From Anaerolineae bacterium (GTDB taxonomy: Bacteria > Chloroflexota > Anaerolineae > Aggregatilineales > Phototrophicaceae), in NCBI GenBank assembly GCA_022820665.1, contig JAJEFB010000032.1:62001-126000 (forward strand): a stretch of DNA of 64,000 nt, given 5' to 3'. Shown in pieces: positions 25,630 through 34,895 of the stretch. The notes under the pieces are model-generated. The model was not told the origin of the DNA. It did not search any database and saw only the letters and a list, made by a program, of their open reading frames with translations. A program made the position numbers and the translations under genes. Position 1 is the first letter of the stretch, and the number at the start of each line of letters is the position of its first letter.

Positions 25630-25947
25630 CTAGAGTTGAATTAAACCGACACCAACCGCGCCGACATAGGCGTTGATGGCTGCGATAAACATGGATAGCA
25701 GGACAGCAACGATCGTGCCGATGGTCATAATACGAGTTCGGAACTCGCGCTGTTTTTGAATTTCGTCTCGAATGTCCTGGGTTTGATCATCTATTTTATC
25801 CGAAATCTCTTTAACCATTCCGGTAAATTCTTTGAGCAAGGCGGCATTCTCCGCCCGTACGAAGTCCTTCGTAGCGAGGGCGTCTAATTTGCCTTTTAAT
25901 TCGCCGATCTCTCCGGCTTGTTTGGTAAGTTGCTCTTGCACATCCAC
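25630..25947 (-). CDS. Small coiled-coil membrane protein
   Basis: A 105-residue protein of unknown function. Residues 1-70 are charged with heptad-like patterning (ELKGKLDAL, ISDKIDDQTQDIRDEI), predicting a coiled coil. Residues about 73-103 are hydrophobic (IMTIGTIVAVLLSMFIAAIN), one or two membrane passes with a short tail. The layout resembles small tail-anchored proteins often annotated as hemolysin XhlA-like or DUF1640-like, but I cannot place it firmly. It has its own strong terminator and so is probably monocistronic. Confidence 0.7.
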   Translation of the reverse strand: MDVQEQLTKQAGEIGELKGKLDALATKDFVRAENAALLKEFTGMVKEISDKIDDQTQDIRDEIQKQREFRTRIMTIGTIVAVLLSMFIAAINAYVGAVGVGLIQL

Positions 25948-26035
25948 GATGTCAGCTTCTTTCTAGCGGTTAGCGCGCTTGTCAATGAACTTCAATTATA
26001 TTATAGCAAGCAGACAAATTCTGTCAAACCGTTTA

Positions 26036-27082
26036 TTAACGCGAAATATACGGATGATCCGCCGCCAGAAGACCCTCTTGCTTCAGCAGATCCCAGAAGG
26101 CGCTCGGCACTTCAACGGACATGGCGTCGACGTTCGTCTTGACCCGATGGGACCTGCTGGTGCTGAGCGCCAGCGCGACGATGCCCGGGTGCGATTTCCC
26201 GAATTGAATGCAAACTTCCGCGGGTACCTGGCCGTGCTGCTCGCAGAGCGCGAAGAACTTCTCGCGCCAGGCGAATTTCTCTTGGTCGGCTGGATTCCCC
26301 GGATCAAGTTTGACGTAATTGAAGAATTCGCCGCCGGTCAGGAAGCCGGCGTTGAATACCGCCGAATTGATGATGGCGACGCCCTTCTGGCGCAGTGAAT
26401 CCATGAATGCCAGCAGATCGGCAGGATGCGAATAGAGCGTGTAGCTGTTGGCGAACATCACCCAATCGAGTTCGACCTGGGCGTCAATCTCGGCGATGGA
26501 CTTCCAGTTCTTGGCGCCGACGCCGATGCCCGCCGCTTTGCCACCCGCCTTGAGTTCATTGAGCGCGCTATAAGCGCCCAGGATGTCATCGAATCGGCGC
26601 TTACGATCGTCGGGGGAGGTCGCGGCATCGAGGTACTCGTCGGGATCGTGCACCGATACCAGTTGCGTCTGGTACTCGCCTCCCAGCAACTCCAGACCTT
26701 GCTCGAAGCACTTGAGAATGCCGTCGTAGCTGATGTCCTGCACGGCGTCGTGTTCAAGGCCGAACCAGGCGCCGGGCTCGAAGGTGGGCTCGGGGGTCCG
26801 CAGCGGAGCGCGCAGCCAAGCCAGCTTGTTGCTGATGATGACATCGCCGGGCGGGATGCCCAGGTCGCGCAGGCAATCCCCCATCACTTCCAGCGCCAGT
26901 CCCGCGCCGTACTTGCCGGCGGAATCGATCACCACCGGTTTGGGCAAGCGCTCGAAGATAGCGCGCATGGTGGCGAGTTTGGATTCGTAAGAGAATTCGC
27001 GAAAGAGATTGCCAAGCGCCGTCGAGCCGAAGACCACGGACGGCGTCGTCAATCCGGTTCTGCCAAATGGAACATGTTGCAT
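26036..27082 (-). CDS. Aldo/keto reductase, D-threo-aldose 1-dehydrogenase-like
   Basis: A 348-residue TIM-barrel oxidoreductase using NAD(P). The AKR catalytic tetrad is visible as Asp53, Tyr58 (DSAGKYGAG), Lys86 (ISNKLAW) and His145 (VSVHDPDEY). The opening FGRTGLTTPSVVFGSTALGN and the long loop between strands fit the AKR group that includes L-fucose/D-arabinose dehydrogenases. In this fucosidase locus it could oxidise free L-fucose to L-fucono-lactone, the first step of the non-phosphorylating pathway. GAGGAGAGG before the ATG is a strong ribosome site. The substrate is inferred; the rest of that pathway (lactonase, dehydratase, aldolase) is not in the window. Confidence 0.85.
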   Translation of the reverse strand: MQHVPFGRTGLTTPSVVFGSTALGNLFREFSYESKLATMRAIFERLPKPVVIDSAGKYGAGLALEVMGDCLRDLGIPPGDVIISNKLAWLRAPLRTPEPTFEPGAWFGLEHDAVQDISYDGILKCFEQGLELLGGEYQTQLVSVHDPDEYLDAATSPDDRKRRFDDILGAYSALNELKAGGKAAGIGVGAKNWKSIAEIDAQVELDWVMFANSYTLYSHPADLLAFMDSLRQKGVAIINSAVFNAGFLTGGEFFNYVKLDPGNPADQEKFAWREKFFALCEQHGQVPAEVCIQFGKSHPGIVALALSTSRSHRVKTNVDAMSVEVPSAFWDLLKQEGLLAADHPYISR

Positions 27083-27148
27083 GATTTTTCTCCTCTCCTC
27101 TACTCGATATCCAACTTTTCCTAGGACAGCCGAGTTAAGTCTCTGGGT

Positions 27149-28984
27149 CTAGTCTAGTCGCAGCGTAGGCACACGCAAGGTCGCCATACCGGATATGTAA
27201 CGGCCGTCCGGGGCGGTGACCTCCAGGGAAAAGTCATAACGAGTTCCGTCGGCCGGAACATCGGCGCAAATGGTAATGATATATTGTGTACGGAATAGAT
27301 GCGCCAGGTTCTGGAATATGGTGAGCAACTGCTCCGGCAGCGGCGAGTCGTAGAATTCGGCGTTCGTTTCCGCCGAAACCACTTCCAGGAAGCGGCGGTC
27401 AATCGACCACCCCAAGCCAACCGTGTGTACAGGCACACCGTTGACGGTTGCAGCCTTTATGCTTTCATCCCGATTGCGGGCGCTGACATCCCCGAATTCG
27501 CCGCCGTCGCTCAATATCACGACCGCGCGGTGTGGCAAAGGCGCGCGTTTGGCGATCTCGGTGCCGAGGTAGGTCGCGTCGTAGAGCGCGGTTTGCCCGC
27601 CATATGCCAGGCTGTCGATGGCTCGTAGAAGCAGATCCCGGTCCGTTGTGTAATCTACTACCAGCGAGACCGTCGTACTGAAGGTGACGATGGCCACTGG
27701 ATCATTCGACCGCAGGGACTTGACATATTGCGCGGCTGCTCGTTTAGCTTGTCGCAAGGGACGATCAGCCATGCTGCTGCTGGTGTCGATCACCAAGACA
27801 CTGGCAAATGCCAAATCGTCGTCTGTGACGTTCTCGACGCGCGTCACATTGGCCAAACCGGCCAGATCGCCGCCGATCGAGAAGTTGCCGACATCCAGAC
27901 CCGAAATGAGTTGACCGCTGGCGTCGAGAACGCTGGTGTAAATTGAAACCCGTGACAGATCGGTTGAGTCTACACCAATAACATCAAGCGAAATTGCAGC
28001 CATGCCTTTCGAAGTGACACGGCCCGGCGTGTCCCTCTCCAATGTAGGGTGTGGCGTTGACGATTCAGAGCAGGACCGAAGCACGGGCGCGTCGGCGCCG
28101 TGTGGCGAAGGCGTTTGGGTGTCGGTTGGCACGAGGGTGGAGGTTACGGTTGGCCCGGTGGATGTAGGAGCCAAAGTCCAAGTAAGCCGTGGCGTCGCTA
28201 TTCGCCTCGCCACTACCGTCCGATTCAAGGTGAGCCACGGGGTATTCGTAATTCGAAAATGCTTTCGAGCACTCATGTTCTCAGATATGCGCTTCACCCT
28301 ATTCGACGGGATAGCAAAACCAAGATTGTTGGAACTTCGACGTATCAAAGTGTTAATGCCCACCACTTCCCCACTTAGATTAAACAGTGGACCACCACTA
28401 TTGCCTGGATTTATCGCCGCGTCTGTCTGAATCATATCCTGCATCACTGTACCATCGCCGAGTTCCAAGTCGCGATGCAGCGCGCTGATTATACCTATGG
28501 TCAAGGCCCCCTCCAGCCCATAGGGATTGCCTATCGCCAGAGCCCACTGCCCTACCGCAAGCGCGTCGGAATCGCCGAAAGTAACAGGTCTAAGGAAATT
28601 CGTACTTACATGGACTTTGATGACCGCGATGTCCTCAAACGGATCGAAGCCTACCATTTCAGCTGTGGCTTTCGATCCATCATGGAATACAACAGTAATA
28701 TTGCGAGCGTCTTCAACCACATGGGCATTGGTCACGATATGCCCGAGCTTGTCGACGACAAATCCGGTCCCGCTAGCGTCGTCAAACAGACCGATTTCGA
28801 TTTCAATCGACACGACCGAAGGGCTGACTCTGCGATAGATCGCGGCGTAATCAGCGCCGGAACCCGGTGTGTTGTCATCAGCCCGCGCCTTCCAGCCGGG
28901 TTGCGCCCCGAATTGAGCTAACGCGAACAGCAGGCAAGCCAGCAGGAGGCAAATCCCATATTGGCGGGGAGGGCTCACGCTCAT
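27149..28984 (-). CDS. Secreted trypsin-like (Deg/HtrA) protease fused to a von Willebrand A domain
   Basis: A 611-residue exported protein. Residues 1-36 form a signal peptide or membrane anchor. Residues about 45-235 are a trypsin-like domain with the triad His88 (TNAHVV), Asp118 (FEDIAVIKV) and Ser196 (NPGNSGGPLF). In place of the PDZ domains expected in HtrA there is a Thr/Pro/Ser-rich linker (about 245-325) and then a VWA domain with an intact MIDAS (D400-T-S402-S-S404, GGQTALYDA, LSDGGEFGD) and a C-terminal beta-sandwich. VWA domains bind metal and protein ligands, so protein-guided proteolysis at the cell surface is plausible. GGTGAAAG precedes the ATG. It is upstream of the AKR gene on the same strand. 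Confidence 0.88.
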   Translation of the reverse strand: MSVSPPRQYGICLLLACLLFALAQFGAQPGWKARADDNTPGSGADYAAIYRRVSPSVVSIEIEIGLFDDASGTGFVVDKLGHIVTNAHVVEDARNITVVFHDGSKATAEMVGFDPFEDIAVIKVHVSTNFLRPVTFGDSDALAVGQWALAIGNPYGLEGALTIGIISALHRDLELGDGTVMQDMIQTDAAINPGNSGGPLFNLSGEVVGINTLIRRSSNNLGFAIPSNRVKRISENMSARKHFRITNTPWLTLNRTVVARRIATPRLTWTLAPTSTGPTVTSTLVPTDTQTPSPHGADAPVLRSCSESSTPHPTLERDTPGRVTSKGMAAISLDVIGVDSTDLSRVSIYTSVLDASGQLISGLDVGNFSIGGDLAGLANVTRVENVTDDDLAFASVLVIDTSSSMADRPLRQAKRAAAQYVKSLRSNDPVAIVTFSTTVSLVVDYTTDRDLLLRAIDSLAYGGQTALYDATYLGTEIAKRAPLPHRAVVILSDGGEFGDVSARNRDESIKAATVNGVPVHTVGLGWSIDRRFLEVVSAETNAEFYDSPLPEQLLTIFQNLAHLFRTQYIITICADVPADGTRYDFSLEVTAPDGRYISGMATLRVPTLRLD

Positions 28985-29138
28985 TTCATATTTACTTTCA
29001 CCGAGCTTTCACTTGCTTAACAGGCATGATTCGCTAAACTAGGCTTTCCTGCAATGCTATTCCTAGCGAAACAAGGCAAGTATATTTCATGCGATAGCTG
29101 GAAACAATGTAGCCGGTGAAATTGGAGAGCGAAAGCAT

Positions 29139-30575
29139 ATGACTGCGGCAAACAAAAAATACGAACCGACCTGGGAGTCCCTGAAGCAGTACCAGATTCC
29201 CGACTGGTATATCGATGCCAAATTCGGCATCTTCATCCATTGGGGACCTTACTGCGTGCCGGCTTTTGGCAACGAATGGTATCCGCGCCGCATGTACCTG
29301 CAAGATGACCCGGCTTTTGAACATCACCGCAAAACCTGGGGCGATCATGGCGAATTCGGTTACAAAGACTTCATCCCCATGCTGACGGCGGAGAAATATG
29401 ACGCTGAGGAATGGGCGCAGTTGTTCAAGGACGCCGGCGCGAAGTTTGTCATGCCGGTTGCCGAGCATCACGACGGCTTCCCCATGTACGACAGCGACTT
29501 GACCGACTGGTGCGCGGCCAAGATGGGACCGAAACGGGATGTCGTGGGCGAATTGGCCGAGGCAGTACGGGCGCGGGACATGGTCTTCGCGGTGTCGAGC
29601 CACCGCGCTGAACACTGGTGGTTCTTCGACGGAGGGCGCAGTTTCCCCTCCGATGTGCAGGATCCCGCCAATGACGGCTTGTATGGACCCGCTGTGGAAG
29701 CGTCGAAAGACAAGAGCAATCGCGACCAGTGGAAAGAGAAAAACTGGCAGCCGGCGCCCGATGCCAAGTTCCTGGAAGATTGGCTGGCGCGCTGCTGCGA
29801 GTTGGTCGACAAGTATCAGCCGCAGGTTGTCTGGTTCGACTGGTGGATTGAGCAAATCGTCTTCGCACCTTACCTGCAGCGCTTTGCCGCCTATTATTAC
29901 AACCGCGGCGAGGAATGGGGCAAGGGCGTCGCCATCAACCATAAGTACGATTCCTATCCCGAAGGCGTAGCTGTCTTCGACATTGAACGGGGCCAACTCA
30001 ACCATATCCGCGACTTTTTCTGGCAGAACGATACCTCGGTTTCCAAGAATTCCTGGGGGTATATCGACAATCACGATTACAAGACGGCCGGTGATATCAT
30101 CGCGGACCTGGTCGATGTCGTGAGCAAGAATGGCGCGCTGCTGCTCAATGTGGGTCCGCGCGCCGACGGCACGATCCCGGAAATCGAGGGGGACATGCTG
30201 CGCGAGATCGGCCGCTGGCTGGCGGTCAATGGCGAGGGCATCTATGGCAGTCGCGTTTGGGATATCTACGGCGAAGGACCTACTGAAATACCGGAAGGCG
30301 CCTTCACCGATACCAAGCGCAATCCCTTCACTTCGGCTGATATTCGATTCACACAGAAGGGCGATACGCTCTACGCCTTCGTCCTCGCATACCCACAGGG
30401 CGAGGCGCTGATCTCGTCGCTGGGCAGCGGCGCGGCGCATATTTCCGGCGCGCGCATGCTCGGTTCGGAGGAAAACATCAGTTGGTCGCAGGACGAATCC
30501 GGACTGCGCCTCTCTGTGCCCGCCTCGAAACCCTGTGATCATGTGGTCGCCTACGCCATCGATTTGAAGCGCTAA
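29139..30575 (+). CDS. Alpha-L-fucosidase (GH29), FGNEWY subgroup
   Basis: A 478-residue GH29 protein: GIFIHWGPYCVPAFGNEW (HWG 34-36), VAEHHDGFPMYDS (HH 110-111), YQPQVVWFDWWI with likely nucleophile Asp234, and SKNGALLLNVGPRADG. It is closest within the window to the fucosidase at 21699 but keeps the canonical LLLNVGP block. No signal peptide is visible. It is followed, after repeat copy B, by another fucosidase in the same direction. The two may be expressed from separate promoters, since the 106-nt spacer contains a whole repeat. Confidence 0.92.
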   Translation: MTAANKKYEPTWESLKQYQIPDWYIDAKFGIFIHWGPYCVPAFGNEWYPRRMYLQDDPAFEHHRKTWGDHGEFGYKDFIPMLTAEKYDAEEWAQLFKDAGAKFVMPVAEHHDGFPMYDSDLTDWCAAKMGPKRDVVGELAEAVRARDMVFAVSSHRAEHWWFFDGGRSFPSDVQDPANDGLYGPAVEASKDKSNRDQWKEKNWQPAPDAKFLEDWLARCCELVDKYQPQVVWFDWWIEQIVFAPYLQRFAAYYYNRGEEWGKGVAINHKYDSYPEGVAVFDIERGQLNHIRDFFWQNDTSVSKNSWGYIDNHDYKTAGDIIADLVDVVSKNGALLLNVGPRADGTIPEIEGDMLREIGRWLAVNGEGIYGSRVWDIYGEGPTEIPEGAFTDTKRNPFTSADIRFTQKGDTLYAFVLAYPQGEALISSLGSGAAHISGARMLGSEENISWSQDESGLRLSVPASKPCDHVVAYAIDLKR

Positions 30576-30580
30576 GCCCC

Positions 30581-30666
30581 TAGGCGTGCAACCGGCGAAA
30601 TAGTCCGCAGCGCACACAGAAAATAGCAATCTTAGCCTCGTATGAGCAAGACGGTCAATTAGAAAG
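30581..30666 (+). repeat. Dispersed intergenic repeat family 1, copy B
   Basis: The most divergent copy: GGCGTGCAACCGGCGAAATA, a CGCACACAGAAAATAGCAAT core, and an end GTCAATTAGAAAG that abuts the ribosome site of the next fucosidase. Same orientation as copies A and C relative to the downstream gene. Confidence 0.6.
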
Positions 30667-30681
30667 AGAAAGCGAGAGATT

Positions 30682-31935
30682 ATGCCGGCAGAACCCTATT
30701 TCAAACCGGAGCGCGGTCAGCGGCTCGGCGCCAATCAAGACCCGCGGCTGGATTGGTGGCGCCAAGCCAAGTTTGGCATGTTCATCCATTGGGGGGTCTA
30801 CAGCATTCCTGCCGGCGTCTGGAACGACGAGCATATCCCCGGCATCGGCGAGTGGATCATGCTGCGCGCTGAGATTCCTATCAAAGAATATGAACAACTG
30901 GCTCTGGAGTTCAACCCGGTCAAATACGATGCCGACCAGATTGTGCAATTGGCGAAGGCGGCCGGGCAAAAGTATATCGTCTTCACATCCAAGCACCACG
31001 ACGGATTCTGCATGTATGGCACGGTACAGACGCCCTACAATATCGTCAACGCTACGCCTTACGGGGAAGATATCTTAAAGGCGCTGTCGGAAGCTTGCGA
31101 ACGGGAAGGCATCAAGCTGGGCCTCTATTACTCGCAAACGCAGGACTGGCACCACCCCAATGGCTACGGCAATACCTGGGATTACGACGAATCTGAACAA
31201 GACTTCAACGATTACATAGAGACTTTCGTCAAGCCGCAGGTGATGGAAATCTTGTCCAACTACGGACCGATCGCCATCGTCTGGTTCGACACGCCAAGGA
31301 TCATTTCGACGCGGCAGAGCCAGGAATTGCTCGATCTGGTACATGAATTACAGCCCGAGTGCCTGGTCTGCGGCAGATTGGGCAACCAGTTGGGCGACTA
31401 CGCCACGGCGCAAGACAACGCCATTCCGCCCGAATTGCGCGCGGAAGTTGACTGGGAGACGCCGGCCACCATCAACGATACCTGGGGCTTCAAGACCCAC
31501 GACCACAATTGGAAATCGACCACGCAACTGATTCGTAATCTGGTCGACATCGTCAGCAAAGGCGGCAATTACCTGCTAAACATCGGACCCGATTCCCAGG
31601 GCGCGATACCCGAAGCAAGCATCGAGCGCTTGCAGGAGATGGGCAAATGGATGAAGGCCAACGGCGCATCGATCTACGGCGCGAATCCGGGACCCTTGCA
31701 GGGCTTGTCCTGGTGCCGCAGCACGCAGGAACCCGGCGCTGTCTACTTGCACGTATTCGATTGGAGCCGCTCGGGACGATTCGTCCTGCCCGATTTGGGC
31801 GCCGGCACAGCCAGTTGGGTGGATCAATCAGTGGAGGCGCCGCTGAGCCTGACGCGCAAGGGCGGACAACTGATCTTGCAAGGTCCCCGTGAAGCGCCCA
31901 ACGAGCATGTCTCGGTCATCCGCTTGACGAAATAG
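30682..31935 (+). CDS. Alpha-L-fucosidase (GH29), 417 residues
   Basis: A GH29 enzyme with GMFIHWGVYSIPAGVW (HWG 36-38), FTSKHHDGFCMYG (HH 105-106), IAIVWFDTPR with likely nucleophile Asp203, and SKGGNYLLNIGPDSQGAIPE. The IPxxEYxxLAxxFNPVKYDA block (residues 65-84) is characteristic of the most widespread bacterial GH29 group. No signal peptide is visible. It is the fifth fucosidase in 21 kb; together they differ enough to suggest division of labour over linkages or chain positions. A terminator-like hairpin follows. Confidence 0.93.
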   Translation: MPAEPYFKPERGQRLGANQDPRLDWWRQAKFGMFIHWGVYSIPAGVWNDEHIPGIGEWIMLRAEIPIKEYEQLALEFNPVKYDADQIVQLAKAAGQKYIVFTSKHHDGFCMYGTVQTPYNIVNATPYGEDILKALSEACEREGIKLGLYYSQTQDWHHPNGYGNTWDYDESEQDFNDYIETFVKPQVMEILSNYGPIAIVWFDTPRIISTRQSQELLDLVHELQPECLVCGRLGNQLGDYATAQDNAIPPELRAEVDWETPATINDTWGFKTHDHNWKSTTQLIRNLVDIVSKGGNYLLNIGPDSQGAIPEASIERLQEMGKWMKANGASIYGANPGPLQGLSWCRSTQEPGAVYLHVFDWSRSGRFVLPDLGAGTASWVDQSVEAPLSLTRKGGQLILQGPREAPNEHVSVIRLTK

Positions 31936-31952
31936 GCGCTCGAATAAACGTG

Positions 31953-31984
31953 AGGGCGACCAGATCGGTCGCTCTTGGTTTTTG
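31953..31984. terminator. Hairpin between convergent genes
   Basis: AGGGCGACC pairs with GGTCGCTCT (one G-T wobble) around a 5-nt loop, then TGGTTTTT on the plus strand. It ends the fucosidase message, and is also a member of the GGGCGACC hairpin family. Confidence 0.65.
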
Positions 31985-31985
31985 A

Positions 31986-34670
31986 CTACCCGGCGGTACA
32001 TAATCGAATCTTTTCCGGTGTAAACGGAAGCTCGCGCAGGCGGATTCCCGCCGCATCGTAGATCGCATTGGCAATGGCGGCGGGGGTCGGATTCTGCGCC
32101 GCCTCACCCGCGCCGAGCATCGGCATTTCCGGTCGATTCAAGATAACCGTTTCAATGACGGGCGCGGACTCAAAGGTCATGATCGGATAGCTTTCCCAAT
32201 CGAGGCTGGTGATGCCGTGCGCGTCGAACTGAACTGACTCGAACAAGGTCCAGCTAGCCGCTTGTACAAAGCCGCCTTCCAGTTGATTGCTCAAACCATC
32301 GGGATTCACGACTTGCCCGGCATCCGCGGCGATGATGACGCGCCGGAAGCGGAGGTCGCCACTGCCGCGCTCAACCTGCAGTTTGACGATGACCGCGCAG
32401 TAAGTTTGCAGATTCTTGTATTGCGCCAGCGCCATTCCCCAGCCCTGCCCAGGCAAGCGCTCTTCGTTTCTCGAAGTCCAGCCCGCCTTTTCCGCCGCGG
32501 CGAGCAAGACAGTGCGAGCACGCGCGTCGGTCAAGTGGCGCAAGCGAAACTTCAGCGGGTCGCTGCCGAGAGTCACAGCCAACTCGTCCATGAAGGACTC
32601 GATGGCGAAGACATTGGCGTATGCGCCCAAGCTGCGCAGGGCAGACACGCGTAAGGGACTATCGTCCACAGCGTGACGCAGGATGCGCTTGTCGGACAAG
32701 CTGTAGATTGGATCGGCATTGCGATGGGCGCCGGAGTGGTAGCCGCCCATAGGTCGAGGCTGCTGCGGCGCGAAGGGCTGCGCCAAATGCCAGGAGGCCA
32801 ACAAACCAGAGGTTTCCAAACCGACGGCGGGACGGGTCGAATGCGCATAGCTCCAGATATCCCCCCGCCACCTGGCGATGTCCCCGTTTTGCGTCAAGTC
32901 CGCCCCCAGTTTCATCACCATCGACGAACCGTAGGGCTCCCAGGCATGTTCATCGGCGCGCGACCATTTCATCAATACCGGCGAGCCCGGAAGAGCCCGC
33001 GCGGTCAAAGCCGCGTCGAGAGCGGCGTCCTCCGCGCCGTTATGTCCATAGCATCCGGCGCCTTCGACATGGATGACGCGTATGGCCTCACTGTTCAAGT
33101 CCAGCACCTGCGCGAGCGCGTCGCGCAAAACGAAAGGCGCTTGCGAATGCGACCAGACGCTAAGCTCATCATCTTGCCATAGCGCTAGGGCGGCGGAGGG
33201 TCCCAGCGAGGCGTGCATGTGAAAGGGTCGATAATAGGTCGCCTGATGCGCGGGGACTGGTTCCGTCCCCCTATCACGCTTCACGTATAGATCGTCTTGA
33301 GCGACGCCATCCAGGACTTCGTTGGTCCGCGCCGGTTTGACGAGCAAATCTTCATAAATGCGCTCCGGAGGCGGCAGCGATCCGGCGTCGCGCCAGGTCG
33401 CGATTTCCCGCGCTTTGTCATGCGCCCGCAGCGCTTGCCCCTCGCGCTCGGCTGCCACCGCGAGGAAGCGTCCGTCGACCACGACCGCCAGGACACCGGG
33501 CATGGCTTGGATCACCGCCGCATCAATACTTTCAAGCTGAGCATGGTAATTCGGCGGGCGGAGTACGCGCGCGTGAATCATGCCCGGCAATTCCAGATCG
33601 TGAACGTAAGCCGCGCCCCCTGTCACTTTGGCAAGGAGGTCAACGCGCCTCGCCGGAGCGCCGACATGCTGATACTGACTATGCGCTTTGCTCGAACGCC
33701 GCTCGCTGATCCGCCTGGAAAAGCGCTTCCCAGCCATCAACTCCCAATAGCTGGTCTGGCGGCCGCTGCGGGTATCGGTGATGACGCCGTCTTGCACAGC
33801 CAGGTCATCCGCCGGCGTCAGCGACTCCAGTTCTTCAAATGCCAACGACAGCATGTGAGAGCGCGCTTCCGCCGCAGCCAGCCGGATTGCAAGCCCGCTG
33901 GTTTCCAGGGAACGGCTGCCGGTGGTTCCGCCTTCGTCCGGGGTGCGCGCGGTATCAGCCGTGACAACGCGAATCCGCTCCATCGCGAGGTCCAGTTCAT
34001 CAGCGGCGATTTGCGCCAGAGCCGTCTTGATACCCTGCCCCAATTCAACTTTGCCGCTGAATACCGTGACCGTCTCGTCATCGTTGACGCGCAGCCAGGC
34101 ATCGAGATCGGGCTGGGAGCGCAATGACGGCGACGTCTCGGTGTCCGTCGCCGCTTCCGGCAGCGGAGGCGCCGCGACGGTTTCGTAGATCGGTTTTGGC
34201 TCGGGGCGTCCAATACGAAGTTTGATCGCCCGGCGAACGCGATCATAGACGCCGCAGCGACAGAGGTTCTTCGCCAGCGCGGCGCGGATCTCCTCGTCGC
34301 CCGGGTAGCGGACGCGATTCAGCAATCCCTGAGCGGCGACGATCATGCCGGCGGTACAGAAGCCGCATTGCGCGGCACCCTCTTCAATGAAAGCTTCTTG
34401 CAGCGGATGAAGCCGCTCGGCGCTCCCCATCCCTTCCAGGGTGGTTATTCTCAAGCCGGCGACGCCGCTGACGGGCAGTTGGCAGGAAGGCACGTCAGCG
34501 CCGTCCACCAGGACTTTGCAAGCGCCGCACTGTTCCAAGCCGCAGCCGTACTTGGGTCCCTTCAAGCCCAGGTCGTCCCGCAAGACGGTGAGCAAGGGCG
34601 TCTGTGGGTCGAGTTCGAGTTGATGGGGTTCGCCGTTGACGAGCAATTCGACGGGTTTTATTGAAGCCAT
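31986..34670 (-). CDS. Single-chain molybdenum hydroxylase (2Fe-2S plus Mo-binding, IorA-IorB fusion)
   Basis: A protein of about 894 residues of the xanthine dehydrogenase/aldehyde oxidase family. The N-terminal about 155 residues correspond to the small iron-sulfur subunit, with Cys43, 48, 51 and 63 for the plant-type cluster and Cys102, 105, 137 and 139 for the second cluster. The remainder is the molybdopterin-binding large subunit, arranged as in isoquinoline 1-oxidoreductase IorB, with the catalytic Glu in GAGEAAQNPTP near the C-terminus. Usually these are two genes; here they are one chain, and no FAD subunit is adjacent, so electrons probably go to a cytochrome or quinone partner. GGAGGAG fixes the ATG at 34670. 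The substrate (aldehyde or N-heterocycle) is unknown. Confidence 0.9.
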   Translation of the reverse strand: MASIKPVELLVNGEPHQLELDPQTPLLTVLRDDLGLKGPKYGCGLEQCGACKVLVDGADVPSCQLPVSGVAGLRITTLEGMGSAERLHPLQEAFIEEGAAQCGFCTAGMIVAAQGLLNRVRYPGDEEIRAALAKNLCRCGVYDRVRRAIKLRIGRPEPKPIYETVAAPPLPEAATDTETSPSLRSQPDLDAWLRVNDDETVTVFSGKVELGQGIKTALAQIAADELDLAMERIRVVTADTARTPDEGGTTGSRSLETSGLAIRLAAAEARSHMLSLAFEELESLTPADDLAVQDGVITDTRSGRQTSYWELMAGKRFSRRISERRSSKAHSQYQHVGAPARRVDLLAKVTGGAAYVHDLELPGMIHARVLRPPNYHAQLESIDAAVIQAMPGVLAVVVDGRFLAVAAEREGQALRAHDKAREIATWRDAGSLPPPERIYEDLLVKPARTNEVLDGVAQDDLYVKRDRGTEPVPAHQATYYRPFHMHASLGPSAALALWQDDELSVWSHSQAPFVLRDALAQVLDLNSEAIRVIHVEGAGCYGHNGAEDAALDAALTARALPGSPVLMKWSRADEHAWEPYGSSMVMKLGADLTQNGDIARWRGDIWSYAHSTRPAVGLETSGLLASWHLAQPFAPQQPRPMGGYHSGAHRNADPIYSLSDKRILRHAVDDSPLRVSALRSLGAYANVFAIESFMDELAVTLGSDPLKFRLRHLTDARARTVLLAAAEKAGWTSRNEERLPGQGWGMALAQYKNLQTYCAVIVKLQVERGSGDLRFRRVIIAADAGQVVNPDGLSNQLEGGFVQAASWTLFESVQFDAHGITSLDWESYPIMTFESAPVIETVILNRPEMPMLGAGEAAQNPTPAAIANAIYDAAGIRLRELPFTPEKIRLCTAG

Positions 34671-34755
34671 CGCAATCTCCTCCGAGCCGGCGGGAGTAAG
34701 TGCAAGTAAGTCATGCAAATTTAACCCCCTCTAAATCTCCCCCATTGCAATGGGT

Positions 34756-34771
34756 CGCGTAGACACTGACC
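34756..34771 (-). repeat. GGTCAGTGTCTACGCG module, copy 3
   Basis: Exact inverted copy of 221-236, inside the candidate MITE. Confidence 0.7.
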
Positions 34772-34895
34772 TCCGGGGAGACTTGCTCGCGCTGTGCGAA
34801 ACTCCCCTTCTACTTCGGATGCGTTGCTGAGGAGCGGACACCTTTACATCAGGCGTGATATCGCCGCAAAACCTGAAATTATTTCGGTGATTTTC

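Noticed and set aside
29034..30629. 531-codon minus-strand open frame opposite a fucosidase
   Set aside because: Antisense to all GH29 motifs; no ribosome site or recognisable domain.
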